64,000 nucleotides of DNA. Source: Cordyceps javanica (lineage: Eukaryota > Ascomycota > Sordariomycetes > Hypocreales > Cordycipitaceae). Position 1 is the first letter of the stretch; each line of letters begins with the position of its first letter. A program made the translations under genes and the position numbers. Location of the stretch: assembly GCA_036850795.1 (NCBI GenBank), contig JAAECO010000006.1, forward strand, positions 4,588,001 to 4,652,000, read 5' to 3'. Positions 42,947 through 54,553 of this stretch are shown here, piece after piece. The notes under the pieces are model-generated. The model did no database searches. It was not told where the DNA came from and saw nothing but the letters and a program-made list of their open reading frames with translations.

Positions 42947-44111
42947 AGGGGATTTTTTTCTGTATAGTCTATATACTGAAGAGAGATGAAAGACTATGGC
43001 AAGATTTTCATGTATGAAAGGATGGAGAATCATAAAGTGTCAAAGTACGACCTACCATCTGGTACTAATCGAGGTGAATTTAGATTAGCACGTCTCCTAC
43101 AAGGGGTTTGTATTTAACTCTTTGATTCTATTTGAGCAAGGACTCTTTTTTGTTTCTTTTTCTTTTTAATTTCATTCCAGCGAGTTGCACAAGATGATGG
43201 TGGTTTGATGAGAGGGCTAGGCAAGTAATGGATGATGAGTTTAGATAGCTGTTGCAGTTTGTCCTTGCTCGAAGCTCTGCCATTCGCCGGCAAGAATGTG
43301 TTTTGCTTTTTATTTTACTCCGCATTTAATTTTTTTTTTTAAAAAATATTTTTCATTCTTGTTTGTCAGCCATTGATCATTGTTCGTCCCCGCCGATTTT
43401 CCGCGGCGGCGGCGCCCACGAGCCCACCCACAAGCCATCAGCTTATCAGATTCGACGAAAACAGCCAAGCGGCCCACGCCAGGGTGCTGATCAAAAATTG
43501 GGGCCATTGGGGGGGCTATTGAAACATGCCGGAAATACGAGTCGTCGATTCCAGCCTTTTACAAAAATGAAATATCCGTTAGATGGAGAAAAGGAAAAAA
43601 AAAAAAGTGATATATATTCCACAGTGAACAATGGAAAGGCTGTGAGACGACAGACAATCGCCGTGTCTCGGTTGTGAGCAAGCTCCATCAAAATGGCTGC
43701 AACCGGCCAGCTAACTCGCCATTGTTGATCAAGCCTCGTTTTTTTTTTCTCTCTCGCTCGCCTCACCTCACCTCGCCTCGCCTCGCCTTGCCTGATTGAT
43801 TAACTTTTCTGTCGCTGGTACGGCTTCTTAGCGTGAGAAAAAAAAATTGGCCTCGGACGGCCCGAACGCCTCCTTCCCTCTTGACGCGCAGCCTGATTCC
43901 CGCGGACCTGGACCCTCGTCTTCTCTCCCTCCTCTTTTTTTCCCATTCTTTCTTTTCCCTTTTTAATCAATCTGGTCGTCGTCGTCGTCTTCGTCTGCCG
44001 GTCATTTAAATTCGGCTTGCCCCTTCCCCCCCTCCCCCCCTCTTCCTTCTCCTTTTGCTACAGCTACGTTCGTTCTCCCATCGGACAAAAATTTCGCTCC
44101 CCCGCGAAACA
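42947..44111. promoter_or_regulatory. Upstream region of the siderophore transporter
   Basis: The spacer has several homopolymers (43328-43350, 43598-43606, 43739-43750), a CTCGC-type tandem at about 43757-43793, and pyrimidine-rich leader sequence up to the start. GATA-type words are present, but a regulatory call cannot be made without a search for paired GATA sites. No gene is seen. Confidence 0.4.
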
Positions 44112-45899
44112 ATGGACAAACCACAAGTCGATTCCCGCGGCGGCGGCGCTCTTGGCATCGATGATCGCCGCCGCGCCTCCCACGATCGCGAGCTTGGCAC
44201 CAAGACGCCGCCCGACGCCGAGGCCGTCGCCTGCTACGACTCGGACAAGCCCATCGACCCCAACGCGCAGGGCGGCGTGCAAAAGGTCGAGGCCATGGCC
44301 AACGTCTGGACCACGTCGGCCATGGTGCTCGCCTACCTCCTCATCTGGCTCATCTACTTTGTCGACTCGATGCAGCAGGGCATCACCGGCGCGCTCACGC
44401 CCTTTGTCGTCTCCCAGTGGCGGCAGTACTCGCTCACGCCCACCGTCAACATTGTCAGCAGCATCGTCGGCGGCGTCTTCAAGCTCACCATTGCCAAGAT
44501 CCTCGACATCTTTGGCCGCCCCCAGGGCTACCTCCTCAGCGTCGCCTGCGCCACCCTCGGCCTCCTCATGATGGCGACGTGCCAAAACGTGCCCGCCTAC
44601 GCCGCCGCCCAGGTCTTCTACTGGGTCGGCATGAACGGCATCCAGTACAGCCTGACCGTCACCCTCGCCGACATGTCGTCGCTGCGCAACCGGGGGCTCG
44701 TCATCGCCTACGCAAACACCCCCTACATCATCACCGCCTGGATCACCGGCCCCATCTCGGACCACTTCCTGCCCGTCACCGGCACCCTCAACCTGCGCTG
44801 GGCCTTTGGCATCTTCACCATCATCACCCCCGCCGTCACCCTCCCGCTCTTCTTCCTCATGGTCTACAACTACCGCAAGGCCAAGCGCCTCGGCGTCATC
44901 GCGCCCCGGCAGTCCAACCGCGGCCCGCTGCAGTCCTTCCTCTACTACTGCCGCGAGTTTGACATTGTCGGCCTCTTGCTCCTCTCCGTCGGCCTCGTCC
45001 TCTTCCTGCTGCCCTTCAACATCTACTCGCACCAAAAGGAGGGCTGGCGCTCCCCCATCGTCATCGCCTTCCTCATCGTCGGCTTCTTCCTCATCGTCGC
45101 CTTCTTCGTCTGGGAGCGCAACTTTGCCCCCGTCACCTTTATCCCCTACGCGCTGCTCCTCGACCGCACCGTCGCCACCTCGTGCGTCTTCGCCGCCGTC
45201 GGCTTCATCTCCTACTACATCTGGGACGCCTTCTTCTACGGCTTCCTCCGCGTCGTCGTCGACCTGAGCAACACGCACGCCCTCTACGTCACCCAGACGT
45301 ACAACGTCGGCTCCTGCCTCTGGGGCCTCGTCGCCGGCTGGTTCCTCCGCGCCACCGGCCGCTACAAGCCCGCCGTCCTCTTCTTCGGCCTGCCGCTCCT
45401 CACCCTCGGCGTCGGCCTCATGATCAAGTTCCGCCACCCGGGCGTCAGCGTCGGCTACATCATCATGTGCCAGATCTTCGTCGCCTTTGGCGGCGGCACC
45501 AACGTCATCGGCCAGGAGGTCGCCATCATGTCCCGCGTCACCCACCAGCACATTGCCGTCGTCCTCGCCATCCAGAACATGGCCGCCAGCGTTGGCGGCG
45601 CCATCGGCCTCTCCGTCAGCGCTGCCGTCTGGCAGGCCGTCTTCCCCAAGAAGCTGCGCGCCTACCTGCCCGAGTCGGCCCTCGCCAACTTCACCACCAT
45701 TGCCGGCGACGTCAACACCCAGGTCACGTACCCCGTCGGCTCCCCCATCCGCGCCGCTCTGCAGAGGGCCTACGGCGACGCCCAGCAAAACATGCTCATC
45801 GCCGCCACGGCCATTCTGGCCATTAGCTTCGTCTGCGTCGCCTTGTGGCACGACACCAACGTCAAGCACATTAAGCAAACCAAGGGCAGGGTCTTTTAA
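44112..45899 (+). CDS. MFS siderophore-iron transporter (SIT family)
   Basis: The gene is intronless, 595 residues, ATG at 44112 in a good context (AACAATGG). The family imports ferric siderophores with protons at the plasma membrane. A hydrophilic N-terminus of 70 residues precedes about 14 membrane helices, beginning MVLAYLLIWLIYFVDSMQQG. Family features include VSSIVGGVFKLTIAKILDIF, the motif DIFGRPQGYLLSV, YWVGMNGIQYSLTVTLADMS, a charged loop YNYRKAKRLGVIAPRQ, YYIWDAFFYGFLRVVVDLSN and GGGTNVIGQEVAIMS. Codon third positions are overwhelmingly C, stronger than in neighbours, suggesting high expression. The bias also creates long antisense open frames. Confidence 0.9.
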   Translation: MDKPQVDSRGGGALGIDDRRRASHDRELGTKTPPDAEAVACYDSDKPIDPNAQGGVQKVEAMANVWTTSAMVLAYLLIWLIYFVDSMQQGITGALTPFVVSQWRQYSLTPTVNIVSSIVGGVFKLTIAKILDIFGRPQGYLLSVACATLGLLMMATCQNVPAYAAAQVFYWVGMNGIQYSLTVTLADMSSLRNRGLVIAYANTPYIITAWITGPISDHFLPVTGTLNLRWAFGIFTIITPAVTLPLFFLMVYNYRKAKRLGVIAPRQSNRGPLQSFLYYCREFDIVGLLLLSVGLVLFLLPFNIYSHQKEGWRSPIVIAFLIVGFFLIVAFFVWERNFAPVTFIPYALLLDRTVATSCVFAAVGFISYYIWDAFFYGFLRVVVDLSNTHALYVTQTYNVGSCLWGLVAGWFLRATGRYKPAVLFFGLPLLTLGVGLMIKFRHPGVSVGYIIMCQIFVAFGGGTNVIGQEVAIMSRVTHQHIAVVLAIQNMAASVGGAIGLSVSAAVWQAVFPKKLRAYLPESALANFTTIAGDVNTQVTYPVGSPIRAALQRAYGDAQQNMLIAATAILAISFVCVALWHDTNVKHIKQTKGRVF

Positions 45900-46186
45900 G
45901 TACATACCTGCATTCTGTACGCTGGTAACAGTGTAGATACTTGGCATCATTGTATATTCAGCATATTATCAGATATCCATTTACATAGCACCTTTGTTTT
46001 ATATCTATTCATTTATTCTTCTAACTATTCATTCGCTTTTCCATCTCACATGCATGTCGAACGAGGCTTCTTCAAACCCCACAGCATCACTCCGAAATTC
46101 GTCAATCTTGAAATATCTAGTAATCATATTCTGTACTTGAAAAAATATACATCTATACTGCCATGTCTCTAATAAAAAAGGGGGTA

Positions 46187-49100
46187 TCATTTTCTCAGTT
46201 TGCGCCATGCCAAAGAAACATATGCTCTTCTTCCCTTTCCACTACCACTACCAACACAAGCCTCTCCCCTCTCCTCGTCTTCCTGGCTCGCGCACACCTC
46301 GACGGTTTCCTCGACGGGTCCCCTCTCCGCGTGCTCCGCTTCATCTTCATAATCCTCATCATCATCCTCCACATCCCCTTGCGCCCCCTCAATCTCTTGC
46401 TCATCATGTTCGCGCGCCATCATCTTCAGCTTCGCCTGCACAACCGGATCCTGCTCAAGCTCCTGCCACAGCTCCAGGTCCCACTCCTCGACGTTCTCGC
46501 TCAGGCCGGGCTGCTTCCACGGCGGCCACTTCCAAACGCCGCCGAGGATGAGGTGCCTCTTGGCCACCTTCATCGCGAGCTCCATCAGGCCCAGCGCGCC
46601 GAGAACGGCAAACAGCGTCGCCCACCAGACGGGGTCGGGGCCCCATTTGTAGCGGAAGCTGTACTTGAGGTCGTAGGGCCCCGAAGGCGAGGCACCAAAG
46701 ATGGCGTCCAGGAACGACACCCACGCGAACCAGCCAATCGTGGTGACAAAGAAGGAGCCCATGACGATGGAGGACTTGTAATGCGTCTCAAAGATGAACA
46801 GCTTCCAGTTGATCCAGAGGATGCCCGTGGTGAACATCAGTGTCCCAAGCGCGTAGAGGCCCTCGTCCTTGGCGCGAGGGGATACCCAACCGTATCCCGC
46901 CCACACGCCGTACCAGGCCATGACGCCTTCAATCGCTGCGAGCAGCATCCAGCGCGCATACTTCCACACATTCAGCCCCATGTCGCGCTGGCCGTACACG
47001 TACAGCTCCGGAATTGCCAGCAGCGTCTCGGCGCGCAGGTCCTGCTCCCAGATACCCATACAGATCGTACACAGGCTAGTAAACAGTGTATTAAAAACTG
47101 TGAGGCTAGTAGCTTCATATAGCGAGGTACCGGTGTATCCGTTGTAGCGCTGGTAGATAGCCTGCGGGAGGTAAAAGAACATTTCCTTCCAAAAGGTGCA
47201 GATGATGAATTTGGCTGTGCGGACATAGTTCCAGCGTCCGTGGACGAGAAGCAGGCGCTGTAAGAACCGGAACTGGGCGATGGAGTAGTCGGCTACTCGC
47301 GCGGCTTGTAGACCCTCGCGGCCAGAGATGCCGATGCCAACATGGCTGGCCTGGATCATAGCGAGATCATTGGCTCCGTCGCCGATGGCGAGGGTCAGAC
47401 CATTTCGACGGGCGAGAGTAAACCTGCTCAGACGAGTCCGAACGGTGCGCACCAGCAGCGACTTCTGCGCGGGCGAGGCGCGGCAGCAGATGACAGTATC
47501 CACCCTTAGCATAATGTCAAAGAACTGCTTCGACAGGGTCTCAGACTTTTCAATTACACCCAAAGTATGACCGTCAATGACAACCACGCTGTGGTGAGCA
47601 CCAGAATGTAGGTCTTCGGAAAGAGCAATGAGCTGGAATTCGAGGGCCCCCTTTGCAATGTCCAAGATGTAAATATCCGAACCGGGGCGGACAAGTCGTG
47701 CCGAATGGGCAATGTTGATGGCAGTCTCTCGCTTATCACCAGTGAGCATCCATATCTTAATGTTGGCGCGTCGCAGCTTCTCAATGGTCTCGGGAACGCC
47801 CTTTTGTAGCTTGTCTTCAATGGCACTGGCTCCAACCAAGGAGAATGCCTGTTCGAGAATATCACCGGCGGATTCAATCATTTCCTGGCGATTGACAAGG
47901 CTTGTCGTCGCATCGTCGTACACTTTTTTCCAAGCGCAGTAGTCTTGCTCAGAAATGTCTTTCTGCGCAAAGAGTAGTGTTCGGAGTCCTTCTGTGGCAA
48001 AGTCGTCGAGGTGCTTAAAGCACTTGGAGAAAACCTCGGATTCGTCGTGGATGCTGGGGTCGTCGAGGAATTGTAAGTTCTCTGGAAGTTGGTGATGCAT
48101 ATTGACACTCGAACGAACATGCCCGCGGTTGATATCCATGGACATGCCTCGCGCGGATGCCCCTGCTCGAGCACCGTCTTCAGAATTCCTCACGAACTTC
48201 CTTAGCTCAAAGGACCTGCTGCGATACGTTACTGAGCGCCGCACACTCGATTCGGGTCTAAAGTTGGAGTTGTGTCGGACGGTCAGGCTGGGCCTGCCAC
48301 CAAAGCTGTTTCTCGGCTGGTGCTGCTCACTGCGGCGCTGCATTTCATGTTCGAGATCGGCACTGGCCCGGATTTCGGTGGCCTTTTGCATGGCGAGGGA
48401 GGACTGCTTAAGACGGGGAAGAATGACAGAGTCCGCTCCCTTGCAGATGACAGTTATGCGGCCATCCGGTCGTCGAAGAACGATGGACATGCGCTTTCGG
48501 TTGCTGCTGAATTCGATAACATCTAGAATTTCATATGTCTGTCTCTCGAGCTGCCCGTTGGCTTGAGTCATTTCCACTGTGACCTGCTTCGCTGTTCGCT
48601 GAGCGACCAGGAAGCCCATTTCTTGGGCGGCACGGACGAGCGCCAATTCGTCGGGTGAAGATGCTTGGAAGTCGATCTTGCCGTTTGTGTACTCCGGAAG
48701 ACAGGTATGGCAGAGCGCCATGGCAAGAATATACTGCTTGGCTTTTCTTGCAAAAGCAGAATGGGGCCGCAGCTGAACGTAGTGCAGCAGATCGCTCGTG
48801 TTGACTTCTGGTTGGACATGGTCCGGGCGCCCAGTCGAGCGCCAATGCGAAGACGAGCGCCGGCCAGTCATGGAAGGGCGGGCTCCCATGGACATTCGCG
48901 GCGAAAGGGGATTGTTCATGTGGCTGGGACTCAATGGCGAGATGGGGATCGGGTCCGGCTTGTACAGCGAAGGTTCTCTGCTCGAATCGCCCAAACTCGT
49001 CGTCGCAGTCTCGTCGTCATCAACCAGGTCCATCTCGTGCAGCCAAACAGTTCCCGCAACACTGATTTTGCGAAATTTCATGATATTGTCGGTGAGGGTC

Positions 49101-50611
49101 CCGGTCTTGTCGGAAAAGATATAGCCGACTTGGCCGAGGTTCTCCAGAATAGTGTTGGTGTTGCATCTGGCGGGCGTGTCCGTCTCCTCGTCGTACATGC
49201 CGACGTCGGAATTGAGGAGCAGTAGCTGCCCAACTTTGACGATTTCGAGCGAAATGTACAGCGCAAGGGGGACGACGTTGTTGAACATGATTATGAAGGC
49301 AATGATGATTTGGTAGAAAGGAACATTGGCGTTTTCGAGGTACCAGGCCTTTCTCTCGTAGCTGCGCTGCCACTTGACGTAGCCCATGGAGACGCCAACG
49401 GAAAGGACAACTACGTACGTGGCGAGGGTGACGACGACGCAGTTGACGATTCTTTCGAGAGCGGGTTTTTTGGCAGATGGGTGCTGGTTCGAATTCATGC
49501 GAATTTTGCATTCTTCTCCCGTGTTGACGACGATGCCGACAATGGCGGTCGTGTTGCGTACGACGCTGCCTCGATAGATGACTTCGTTGAGGGTGAGGGG
49601 CACAGATTTGCCTCCGACAGTGACGGAGCCATCAAAGTTGAAGAGTTGCGGGTTGGGCTCCTCGACGAAGAAGCTGGCGTTGCAATTGGCGATGCCCTCG
49701 ATGGTGCCGCAGCCGTCAAGCGCTGAGGACAGCTGTTTGCTCTTCAGGTTGGTCTCACCATCGAGGGCCATGGTGTCGATATAGGCCAGATCGTTCTCGT
49801 CGCTGGTCCAGAGGAGTACGATATCGGCCGGTACCGGGTCGTCGCGATTCAGCCTGACGACATCTCCGACCTTGAGGTTACTCCAGCGAGCGGGGACCCA
49901 TTTCACGCCGTCGTAGACATCATCTGGCAGGGTCGGGGGTTGCGCGGCGGTCGCGACATGAAAAGGGTTCCATTTTCGAAACCAGGAATGAGGTTTGACC
50001 TTGCCGGTGTAGTGGTCCTTGCGACCGAGAGTCGTGGTAAAGCTCGCGTTTTCAATCTTGTCGAGGCGGCTTCTTCTATAGTCGTCGTAGCCCTCCTTGA
50101 CTATGGTGAGCAGGACAAAGAAGAGCAGAGGCAGGATGGTGGTGAATGTTCCTGTGGTGGACAAGCCGGGAATCTAGGTATAGTAGTTGGCGGTTAGCGC
50201 TAAGACAGGCCAGGTTTCAATGGATTGTCTGGGCCGGGACGGGAAGGAAGCGCTTACAGTCTGAGGAATGCCGACGCAGAGAAAGTAAAAGTTTCCGACA
50301 CGAGAGAATTGAAAAAACAACTGCTTGGGGATGAAGTCAAAGACGGTGTAGCGCGAGGTACGAATGTCGTTGGAAATATACGAAAGACCACGGCGGGTGT
50401 CGATGAGCGGTTCCGGGTGCTCGATGCTTAGCGGGACACGCCGACCACCGTCCGAGGGTGCGAGACTCTTACGTCGCAGCAGAGGCTCGACGACAGCCTT
50501 TTTATAGGCAGTCTTGGCGGCATCTTGGGCTTTGGACAGGTATGACGAAACGGACGCTCTCGCAGACGGCAGGGGGCCTTTTTCGCTGTTGGAGGCTTCG
50601 GCGGCGGCCAT
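46187..50611 (-). CDS. P4-type phospholipid flippase, DNF3-like
   Basis: The model is complement(join(46187..50173,50258..50611)), 1446 residues; the ATG at 50611 is the first in frame. P4-ATPases flip aminophospholipids to the cytosolic leaflet, usually with a Cdc50-type partner. The membrane entry reads TVFDFIPKQLFFQFSRVGNF then IPGLSTTGTFTTILPLLFF, closer to yeast Dnf3 than to Drs2, Dnf1/2 or Neo1. Other motifs are the actuator TMALDGETNLK, the phosphorylation site SDKTGTLTDN (Asp about 473), ASSPDELALVRAAQEMGF, LTGDKRETAINIA and the hinge AIGDGANDLAMIQASHVGIG. Ten membrane segments are expected. The tail is acidic (DDDEDYEDEAEHAE). The assignment to the DNF3 branch is by motif comparison from memory. 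Confidence 0.9.
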
Positions 50612-53506
50612 TGCGACGTCGGGAAGGTTTGCTCCCAAGGACCGTTGCAGAATAGTTCTGCGCCGTAGAGAAGAGAGTGAACTGGTTAAGAATGCGTAGA
50701 AGTCATGCCAATCGTTTGTAGGGAGCTCCCTTTGGCTACCGTCGAGGTTGCGTGAAGTTGCTGTTGGCAGCCGGATAGAGGCAAGTAGGCAAGTAGTTGT
50801 CGCAAGTACCTAGCGCGTAGCTTATGCGCAGGTAGGTACCTACCCAGGTAGGTAGTTGGGTCAGGTAGCCTGTGGTTGAATGAAGGGGAAAGCTGCGTCA
50901 ACTGACAAGGTTGCGAGCCAACACAGTAACAACGAGCAGTGCAGACCTGTGACAGAACGAGAAAATGAATGGACAATTAACAGGAGGAAAACAAAACAAA
51001 GCCACAGCATTGAAGAGAGTTGATGCTAAGAAAGGGAAGAAAAAGTAATAGAGTCGGCGCCGAGGGGGGGGGCGAGAAACTACTGAGTACCTGCTTGCTC
51101 AGTACGTGGCCCTGCGCACTACTGAGTAAAAGGTACCCCGTATCTGGGGCCATCAGTTAGTGGTAACAGGTTTGACCCCCAGTAATGTTCCAAGGATCTT
51201 GGTGATCTGTGGCTGAGCAGACACACACACACACACATCAAGTCGGAAAGGCTTGCAATCTGCAGAAGGACGGAAATAGAGCTGAGAGAGAGTGCGAGAC
51301 AGAACAGGCTGCGCAAGGCTCCGTCTGCCTCTCGGCAGGGACCGTGGGCATCAGCCTGAGCCGCCAATGGTCAGAGCAAGAGCAAAGAGACAGGCCCCCT
51401 CGTGGGCGCAACGGTCAGTAGAGTTGTAGCGGATGCTACGCCGTACATGGGGAGGGAGGAACAGATGACCAGATTAAGTGGCACAGGATGAAATATGGGC
51501 GCTTTTTTTTCCTCCTGGCTACTCAGCAAGTGGCTTGACTGCCATGGACGATTTTTTTTCTGGTCTTTCTACGGAGAAATATACGACTTTGCTTGGCCTT
51601 GCTTGACCCGGGGCAAACCTGGCTTGGCCTTGTCAATCGGTATGTACCTATTGGCACCAATAGCGCACAGGCGAAACTACCTACCTACCCTTCTGGGCAT
51701 CTGCTCCGACAACGGTGCGCCTCTTCGCCTCCTATGTTGCCCCCAGGCCTTGTCTAAAACCATGGCGGGATGTTTTCAAAAGAAAAAAAAACACAGTACG
51801 GCAATACGGGTATATATAGATTCCCTGGGATAGTCCCTATAAAAAAAGGCACCACCTATCGACACGAATTCTACCAATCCATCACCCTGTCACCTTTCGC
51901 CCCTGTTTGCCTGTTCAAGGCTTTCGACGCGCCAGGCATTGGCTCCAGCACACGTGGGGCCGCTGCAAGCCCTCCTGCGGCCAGCGCTTTTTAATCCGGT
52001 TTACAGGGGGCAGGAGAGGGAGGGGGACAGGTAGGATCACCTGCAAGAAAACCTTAGGTAGAAAGCTGGTAAAAAAAAAAACGAGGCTGCGCCAACGCCT
52101 CTCAGTGGCTACCTGTCACTGGTCAGCCAACAAATACGAGCGACCTTCTTTTTTATATCCTTTCTGCTCAATAAACTTGCGCCACTTCAGGGCATGGTCT
52201 TTTCCTTTATTTTTGACTTCTTCTTCCCCTTCTTGGTGCAGGCTCTTTCGGCCTGTCTTATCCACGCTGGTGGCTCTGTCTGTCTGTACTCGTCATCTCC
52301 GCGCCACGCGCCCTCCAGTGCCTGTTAGCTAAAGGCAACGATCGGAGCCTAGAATATGTAATACCCGCACACGCGACTCACGGATCTGCACTCCGGTCCC
52401 TTTTTTTACCTTTTTCCTTTTTTCAAACCCTTTCGCCACCCTGACAGTGAGGTACGTCGCTAAGGTACTGGGTGATGAATGGCCTGGTGCCGGTCTGCCT
52501 GTCAGGCACCGGCCGTATGTGAACAAGGCCTCGCATAATAATGCCATCACTCTCTCTCTCTCCCCTACTCCCCTTGCTTCCGCTCGTCGGCTCCAAGCCA
52601 CCTCCCTGTCAGGCAACGGTACCCAGTTATAAGACTGGTAGAAACGCGGATTGTACCATCCCTTGGCCATCCATTCGCTCTCGGGATGTTGCTCCCCATT
52701 CCCGCCGTGACTCTCGTACACGGCTTGCTGGCTGCAAATGGTTGCAACGTCCAAGTCGGTAATACGTAGATTTCAACGACTTGCCAAACGAACGAATGAT
52801 CATGACAATACGCCGAGCGCAAAAGGGGCGAAGCCACTGTACCCATAGTACAGATTAGCCTGCAGTGCCTGCGTGTCATGGCCTGTCGGACATCCCGTTG
52901 GAAGGATGCAACCGCATGTTACAAGTCTCTTCTCTCAAGCCATGGTGGAAATAACCATCGCCTCTACATGCGCCACCTTATCTCCCCAGCTGATCTGTTT
53001 TGCTCGTCTACCTTCTTTCGGCCGTTTTGCCTCGTTTCAATTTGTTCACCCTCCACACACTGCGTAGTCTACCAATGTTGCCAACCTTACTTGGACCGTC
53101 TCTACGTACCATCACTGTACTTCCCGCGACCAGGTAGCAGAAAAGGTTATAGTGCCCAGTCAATTTAGTTCCTCATTCTCGAATGAACTCGAAAACTATA
53201 GCTGCCTCGGGTCCCTCTTCTATGTGAGACGAGGGGATAAAAACCCAAGAAATTATAAATGATGACAGCATATTGTATACTTTGCCCACCTTCATTGAGG
53301 CGGAGATTAAAGAAACAGGCCATGCAAGAGCTGAACCTAGCCCACAGTCAAAAGAGCATCACACTTTTTTTTTGTGTGTATATGCGTGTGTTTTGTTACA
53401 CGGAAAGAAACAGAACAAGCGAAAAGAACCAAAGTAGCAAAACGAGTACCCAGTATACATCGGCGCCCTACCCCAGCTAAGGGCGGCCCGCCAAGTCATC
53501 AGTCAA
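50612..53506. other. Long spacer between flippase and TFIIB genes
   Basis: This 2.9 kb region has no supportable gene. It carries TACCTAGGTA-type words at about 50805-50870, a G-run near 51063-51071, an (AC)n microsatellite at 51221-51237 and several poly-T or poly-A tracts. Frames such as 51495-51833 look fortuitous. It may contain a non-coding transcript or a long leader, but nothing in the sequence proves it. Confidence 0.4.
51221..51237. repeat. (AC)n microsatellite
   Basis: Eight to nine AC dinucleotides lie in the spacer upstream of the flippase gene. Confidence 0.85.
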
Positions 53507-54553
53507 CTAGATCTGCACCTGCGGGATGTTATCCATGTTGCCGCCGTCATCAAGCCATTCCTTCTTGATGAGACGTTCGCGTGCCGCAAACAAGTGCTTG
53601 TAAGCCGTCTTGACCGTACCGTCGCTGACACCAGCCTGCTTAGCAATGGGCAGCGACGCTCGCGGCTCGCCAACCAGATGGCAAGCCATGTAGATGCACG
53701 CCGCAGCCACCGACAGTGGCGAGCGGCCGGCCAGCGCCGAAATGTCGTTGGCCTGCTCTGCAAGATCCCGCGAAATCTTGGAAATCTTCTGCTGGGCCTT
53801 GAAACCCAGCTGCGAGACGTAGCGGCCACAGAGGTCCTCGGCACCAACCGACGTGTTTTCGTAGTTGGTAACGGTGTTGAGGCCCGTGGCACCCTCGCCC
53901 TCTGTATCCTGCAGTTTTTGCAAAAAGTTTTGCAGTTGCTTGAACACTCGCCCGACTTCCTTCTTGCTCACACTAGTCAGATTGAAAATCTCCCTAAACG
54001 TGCGCGGTACGTTGTTCTGGCGGCATGCGATGAAGATGCAGCCTGCAATGACGGCCTCCTGCGGCTTGCCCTTCATGAACTTGTACTTGTCCACTAGCTT
54101 GAAGATGTGCTTGGCAGCGTTGGAAACATTTTGGCCCATATTGATGGCCTCGCACAGTGACACGATTTCCTTGTATGCTTGCATGAGCCCCCTCTGCTGC
54201 TTGTCTTGATTGGTGTTGTTTTGCACCCGGAGCAGATTCTTGTGCTGGCGCGACTCGGAAAATGCAACCGACGTGGCGAGCTGCTGTCCCTCGACGAATT
54301 CATCTTGAGGACCACCAACACGGCTGGGATCGTCTCCGTTCTGGTCGTCGTTGGCAAACGTACGCCATTCAGATCGCGTGTCTATAATGCGTGTGCCTAC
54401 TACGACACCACAACTCTCGCACACCATGTCTCCGCTGGAGAATTCCTCTACCAAGTTGGGAGGAATCTCCCGACAGTCGGGACAGCATAGAACATTATTG
54501 AGGTCCTCTTGGAACCCGGCGCCTGAGCCGTCACCGGCGACAGGCGGCACCAT
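53507..54553 (-). CDS. sua7: General transcription factor TFIIB
   Basis: The gene is 348 residues without introns, starting at ATG 54553. TFIIB bridges TBP-bound promoters and RNA polymerase II and sets the start site. The zinc ribbon uses Cys24, Cys27, Cys45 and Cys48 (CCPDC and CESC). The B-reader/charged cluster is RIIDTRSEWRTFANDDQNG, followed by two cyclin repeats (about 130-205: GLMQAYKEIVSLCEAINM, KQNNVP-type region; about 225-310: EDLCGRYVSQLGFKAQQK, SPLSVAAACIYMACHL). The length equals that of usual TFIIB. The open frame runs 165 codons further upstream to a TTG/ATG-like start, but those residues look unlike TFIIB and are taken as 5' leader. It is divergent from the TRP4 gene. Confidence 0.93.
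   Translation of the reverse strand: MVPPVAGDGSGAGFQEDLNNVLCCPDCREIPPNLVEEFSSGDMVCESCGVVVGTRIIDTRSEWRTFANDDQNGDDPSRVGGPQDEFVEGQQLATSVAFSESRQHKNLLRVQNNTNQDKQQRGLMQAYKEIVSLCEAINMGQNVSNAAKHIFKLVDKYKFMKGKPQEAVIAGCIFIACRQNNVPRTFREIFNLTSVSKKEVGRVFKQLQNFLQKLQDTEGEGATGLNTVTNYENTSVGAEDLCGRYVSQLGFKAQQKISKISRDLAEQANDISALAGRSPLSVAAACIYMACHLVGEPRASLPIAKQAGVSDGTVKTAYKHLFAARERLIKKEWLDDGGNMDNIPQVQI

Noticed and set aside
44064..45950. A 628-codon open frame antisense to the siderophore transporter
   Set aside because: It is the mirror of extreme C-ending codon use in the plus-strand gene. Its product is a Gly/Asp/Glu/Val low-complexity string without any domain.
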